Positions 61,053 through 64,000 of a stretch of DNA of 64,000 bases are shown piece by piece. The DNA comes from Asticcacaulis sp. UBA2476 (lineage in GTDB: Bacteria; Pseudomonadota; Alphaproteobacteria; Caulobacterales; Caulobacteraceae), in assembly GCA_002342035.1 (NCBI GenBank), contig DDPE01000001.1, positions 1 to 64,000 on the forward strand, in the 5' to 3' direction. The notes beneath the pieces are model-generated. The model made no database searches and was not told the DNA's origin. It saw only the letters and a list, made by a program, of their open reading frames with translations. The position numbers and the translations under genes are program-made. Position 1 is the stretch's first letter. Every line of letters begins with the position of its first letter.

Positions 61053-62570
61053 TTACTCCTGAATTTCTCGGAAGTCGTTATAGCGTTCCGGTGCCAGATT
61101 GCCGAAGCGCGTGACGTTTTCATCGAACGCCAGCCGCACCGTGCCGATCGGGCCGTGACGCTGCTTGGCCAGAATAACCTCGGCGGTGCCGCGAGTACGG
61201 TCCATTTCTTCCTGCCAGGTCAGATGTTCCGGCGTGCCTTCCTTGGGTTCAGAGCGACCCAGATAATAGCTTTCGCGGTACACGAACATGACCATATCGG
61301 CGTCCTGCTCGATCGAACCGGATTCACGAAGGTCGGACAGCATGGGGCGCTTATCGTCGCGGCTTTCGACCTGACGCGAGAGCTGCGACAGGGCGATGAC
61401 CGGGATTTGCAGTTCCTTGGCCAGAGATTTCAGGCCCATGGTGATAGTCGAAACTTCCTGCACACGGTTCATATTGGCGCCGGTGTCGCCAAGCGTTACA
61501 AGCTGAAGGTAGTCGACGATCAGACAGTCAAGACCGGCTGTGCGTTTCAGGCGACGGGCACGCGCCGTCAGTTTGGCCAGCGAAATGCCACCGGTATCGT
61601 CGATATAGAGCGGAAAGGATGCGATATCCATGGCTGCGTCTTTGAGGCGCGCAAACTCAGAGGCGTCAATTTCACCTTTGCGCAGCCGGTCGCCGGATAC
61701 GCCCGACGCATCGGCCAGAAGACGGGTCGCCAACTGATCCGCCGACATTTCGAGCGAATAGAACGCCACGACCCCGCCATCGACGGTTTTGCGCTCTCCG
61801 TCGGGCTGCATCTCCATGCGGTATTTTTTGGCGACGTTCATGGCGATATTGGTGGCCAGCGCCGTCTTACCCATCGACGGACGACCCGCCAGAATAATCA
61901 GATCGGATTTGTGCAGGCCGCCGATTTTCTTATCCATATCAATGAGGCCTGTGGATATCCCGGACAGGCCGCCGTCACGGTGGAAGGCTTCTTCGGCATG
62001 CTCCAGCGCGCCGGAGACCGCTTCGCCAAAGGTCTTAAATCCGGTCGAGGACGTGCCTTTTTCAGCCATGTCATAGAGGCGGGCTTCGGCGGCTTCGATC
62101 TGATCGCGGGCATTTTGTTCGTCGATGGCGGCCTTGGCGATTTCACCGCCCAGACGGATCAGATCACGGCGCAGGGCCAGATCATATATGATGCGGGCAT
62201 AGTCCGACGCATTGGCGGCGGGAGGGGCGCGATCGACCAGATCAGCCAAATAGCGGATGCCGCCCAGATCCTGAAAAGCCTGATCGTTTTTGAATTTATC
62301 AACTAAAACAAGAGGATCGGCCAGATGCCCGACACGGATATTGTCTTCGATAACCCCAAACAACTTGGCATGAAACGGCTCATAGAAATGCCGCCCCTGC
62401 AGGCCGTCATAGAGCCGCTCATAGGCCCCGTTGTCGAACATCAGGCACCCCAGAAGCGCCTGTTCGGCGTCAAGGTTGTGCGGCATGGTTGATATCGCGC
62501 CGACGGTATCGGCGGTCTGATCGATTGGCGGGAAAGCGAGGGCTAAAATATCTGAAGACATGGTACGCAT
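61053..62570 (-). CDS. dnaB: Replicative DNA helicase DnaB
   Basis: A 505-residue helicase. The N-terminal primase-interacting domain begins after PHNLDAEQALLGCLMFDN; the RecA-like motor has Walker A GRPSMGKTALATNIA, Walker B LIVDYLQLV, and the arginine finger region LSQLSRQVESRDDKRPML. The C-terminus (ILAKQRHGPIGTVRLAFDEN) is standard. Start may be at the fourth codon (ATG ending 62561) as neither ATG has a strong ribosome binding site. Confidence 0.97.
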   Translation of the reverse strand: MRTMSSDILALAFPPIDQTADTVGAISTMPHNLDAEQALLGCLMFDNGAYERLYDGLQGRHFYEPFHAKLFGVIEDNIRVGHLADPLVLVDKFKNDQAFQDLGGIRYLADLVDRAPPAANASDYARIIYDLALRRDLIRLGGEIAKAAIDEQNARDQIEAAEARLYDMAEKGTSSTGFKTFGEAVSGALEHAEEAFHRDGGLSGISTGLIDMDKKIGGLHKSDLIILAGRPSMGKTALATNIAMNVAKKYRMEMQPDGERKTVDGGVVAFYSLEMSADQLATRLLADASGVSGDRLRKGEIDASEFARLKDAAMDIASFPLYIDDTGGISLAKLTARARRLKRTAGLDCLIVDYLQLVTLGDTGANMNRVQEVSTITMGLKSLAKELQIPVIALSQLSRQVESRDDKRPMLSDLRESGSIEQDADMVMFVYRESYYLGRSEPKEGTPEHLTWQEEMDRTRGTAEVILAKQRHGPIGTVRLAFDENVTRFGNLAPERYNDFREIQE

Positions 62571-62660
62571 CTAACTGGGGGTGGCGTTAACTTTTAAGGC
62601 TTTAAACCAGTCTTCCACCGGACGGGTTTCCACAGCCTGTTAATTATGGGGGTAAACGTC

Positions 62661-62675
62661 GATTCGTTTCGAATC
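62661..62675. promoter_or_regulatory. Short palindrome in the dnaB-TonB receptor interval
   Basis: GATTCG-TTT-CGAATC, a perfect 6-3-6 inverted repeat about 90 bases upstream of dnaB. Could be an operator; no known consensus recognised. Confidence 0.35.
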
Positions 62676-62682
62676 AAACAAA

Positions 62683-62716
62683 ACAAAAACGGCGTCAGAG
62701 CTAAGTCTGACGCCGT
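62683..62716 (-). terminator. Terminator after the TonB-dependent receptor gene
   Basis: ACGGCGTCAGA and TCTGACGCCGT form an 11-bp stem with a 6-base loop; on the minus strand it is followed by TTTTTGTTTTG. Confidence 0.92.
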
Positions 62717-62738
62717 ATAAAGTCTTTGTCAAAGACGC

Positions 62739-64000
62739 TTAGAAGTTATGGCTGACCCGCGCATAGACATAGCGGCCATTGAAGCCAAACGGTGAGAAGC
62801 GCGTGAAGCCGAGCGTGCCGGTCGAGTTCAGATAGGCCGGTGTGGCTGTCGGATAGGTATCGAGCAGATTATTGACCCCCAGAGTCACTGTGGTTTTTTC
62901 CGCAAAGGTGTAGCGCCCTTCGAGGTCAAGGATCGTCTTGTTACCCGTCGTGATATCGTCCGCAGGCGTTGCCGCTGGCTCATAGGCGTCGCCGTAATAG
63001 TTAGCGCGCGCGGTCACACCCCAGGCGCCGCCGGTCCAGTCAAGGCCTAAGCTGGCACGGTTTTCCGGTGTGCCATTGGTGATGATGTACTGGCGGATAC
63101 GGTTCAGCAGTACCGGTGGCGGCGTAAGTGCCGTCAGTGTACCATTGGTCGGCAGCTTATCGATAGTCGTGTTGGCGCTGGTGGCACTAAAGGTAAAGTC
63201 ATAGCGACCAAAGCCTTCGGTGCTCAGACGATAGGCGGCCACCAGATCAATGCCGGTCGTGGTGGTATCCAGGCCGTTGGTGAAGAAGCGGGCCTGAGTG
63301 ACATTATAGGGGGCCAGAAGGGCGGTGATATCAGCGCGTCCACCCAGATTTTCGGTCAACGCGATACGGTCCTGAATTTCGATCTGATAACCATCGACGG
63401 TCAGCTCAAACGGTCCCTTTTTCGCAACAAAGCCCATGGCATAGTTGGTTGAGGTTTCGGCCTTAAGGTCCGAGGCGCCTAGGGCGCGGGCCACAGCGCT
63501 GGTGGCCGGGAAGGTGCCGGTTTCAAACGGCACGCCGCCCGTGAAGTTGGTCGAGGTCGCCGTGAAATACTGCTGTTGCAGTGACGGGGCTCGGAAGCCG
63601 GTCGAGACCGAGCCGCGCACTGCAAAAATATCATTCAGGGCGTAGCGGGCCGATAATTTACCGGAAAGGTTCGATCCGAAATCGGAGTATTTCTCGGCAC
63701 GCGCCGCACCGCCTACGGTCAGCTTTTCGGTCACCTCGGCTTCGAGGTCGATATAGGCGCCGATGCTGTCGCGATTAACATCAACTGCGTTGGCCGGAAG
63801 GAAACCGCCAAAACCCTGTGCGCCCAGTGGAGCCGCCGTGATCGGGCCGCGGGCATAGGATTGTTCTTCGCCGGCTTTGATTTCAAAGCTTTCGTGGCGG
63901 GCTTCGATGCCGAGCGCCAGATTGAGCGGGCCGTGCAGGCCGTTGACGTCGAACGGCTTAGCGATCGAGCCGTTCAGAACGATCTGATCATATGCCAGGC
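62739..64000 (-). CDS. TonB-dependent receptor, C-terminal part (partial)
   Basis: The frame stays open to the right edge, so about 420 C-terminal residues are visible. They are strands of an outer-membrane beta-barrel: LALGIEARHESFEI, SIGAYIDLEAEVTEKLTVGG, DIFAVRGSVSTGFRAPSLQQ, VTLGVNNLLDTYPTATP and the terminal YVYARVSHNF with the closing Phe needed for BAM recognition. The plug and TonB box lie outside the window. Ligand unknown; many such receptors in Caulobacteraceae import plant-derived or iron compounds. Well separated from dnaB by its terminator. Confidence 0.93.
   Translation of the reverse strand, partial: LAYDQIVLNGSIAKPFDVNGLHGPLNLALGIEARHESFEIKAGEEQSYARGPITAAPLGAQGFGGFLPANAVDVNRDSIGAYIDLEAEVTEKLTVGGAARAEKYSDFGSNLSGKLSARYALNDIFAVRGSVSTGFRAPSLQQQYFTATSTNFTGGVPFETGTFPATSAVARALGASDLKAETSTNYAMGFVAKKGPFELTVDGYQIEIQDRIALTENLGGRADITALLAPYNVTQARFFTNGLDTTTTGIDLVAAYRLSTEGFGRYDFTFSATSANTTIDKLPTNGTLTALTPPPVLLNRIRQYIITNGTPENRASLGLDWTGGAWGVTARANYYGDAYEPAATPADDITTGNKTILDLEGRYTFAEKTTVTLGVNNLLDTYPTATPAYLNSTGTLGFTRFSPFGFNGRYVYARVSHNF

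Noticed and set aside
61155..62306. Long open frame on the plus strand opposite dnaB
   Set aside because: Shadow of dnaB; its product shows no domain and no ribosome binding site was seen.
1..64000. CRISPR arrays, insertion sequences, integrases, attachment sites or prophage genes
   Set aside because: No regularly spaced repeats, transposase or integrase motifs, or target-site duplications were seen. The only long perfect direct repeat noticed is the 26-bp tandem pair at 47014.

Overview
The window reads as one continuous chromosomal segment of an alphaproteobacterium of the family Caulobacteraceae, most likely Asticcacaulis or a close relative. That placement is inferred from gene order and protein style, not from a search. 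The supporting points are: a flagellin locus with two FlmG-type TPR/glycosyltransferase genes, flbT, flaF, several flagellins and a FlaEY-like protein; a TetR regulator divergent from an acrA-acrB-nodT efflux operon; and an alphaproteobacterial dnaB-radA-cvpA-purF run. Coding density is high and G+C is moderately high. There is no phage, insertion sequence, integron or CRISPR array.

Layout. 1-5.2 kb: the 3' end of pyruvate phosphate dikinase, an acetyltransferase, a three-gene membrane-protein operon that includes a 30-residue gene, an HD hydrolase with a NUDIX/winged-helix protein, and a universal stress protein. 5.2-16.4 kb: the flagellin locus. Two translationally coupled flmG-like genes point left; flbT, flaF, flagellin 1, flagellin 2, flaG, flagellin 3 and a 968-residue FlaEY-like protein point right. 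Flagellins 1 and 2 each have a near-consensus sigma-54 promoter. The leaders or upstream regions of all three flagellins carry small hairpins whose loop begins AAAAT. 16.5-20.4 kb: two exported proteins, ssb, a polysaccharide deacetylase and a family 2 glycosyltransferase. 20.4-27.1 kb: a TetR regulator and acrA-acrB-nodT, with a palindromic operator just downstream of a well-formed promoter. 27.3-31.4 kb: gyrA, coaD and a periplasmic cyclophilin.

31.5-44.5 kb is mostly housekeeping: Ppx/GppA phosphatase, hspQ, tRNA-Lys, a lipoprotein, tgt-queA (queuosine), two SpoIIAA/STAS-like paralogues, a cytoplasmic cyclophilin, rlmE with a 54-residue membrane-protein gene, guaB, a MAPEG protein, an RsmB-like methyltransferase and guaA. 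44.6-50.2 kb is more accessory: a secreted RTX protein with a 26-bp tandem duplication upstream, an nfeR-nfeF-like iron operon behind a symmetric four-half-site operator, and a DUF6249-like membrane protein with an ECF sigma factor and its probable membrane partner. 50.3-62.6 kb: panB, a YfgM-like protein, bamB and der, then on the minus strand an aminotransferase, a short-chain dehydrogenase, purF, cvpA, radA and dnaB. The window closes inside a TonB-dependent receptor gene.

The most distinctive system is the flagellin locus. It combines sigma-54 promoters, candidate upstream enhancers, repeated leader hairpins next to the translational regulator gene flbT, and duplicated flagellin glycosyltransferases. 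Together these suggest layered transcriptional, translational and glycosylation control of several flagellins.
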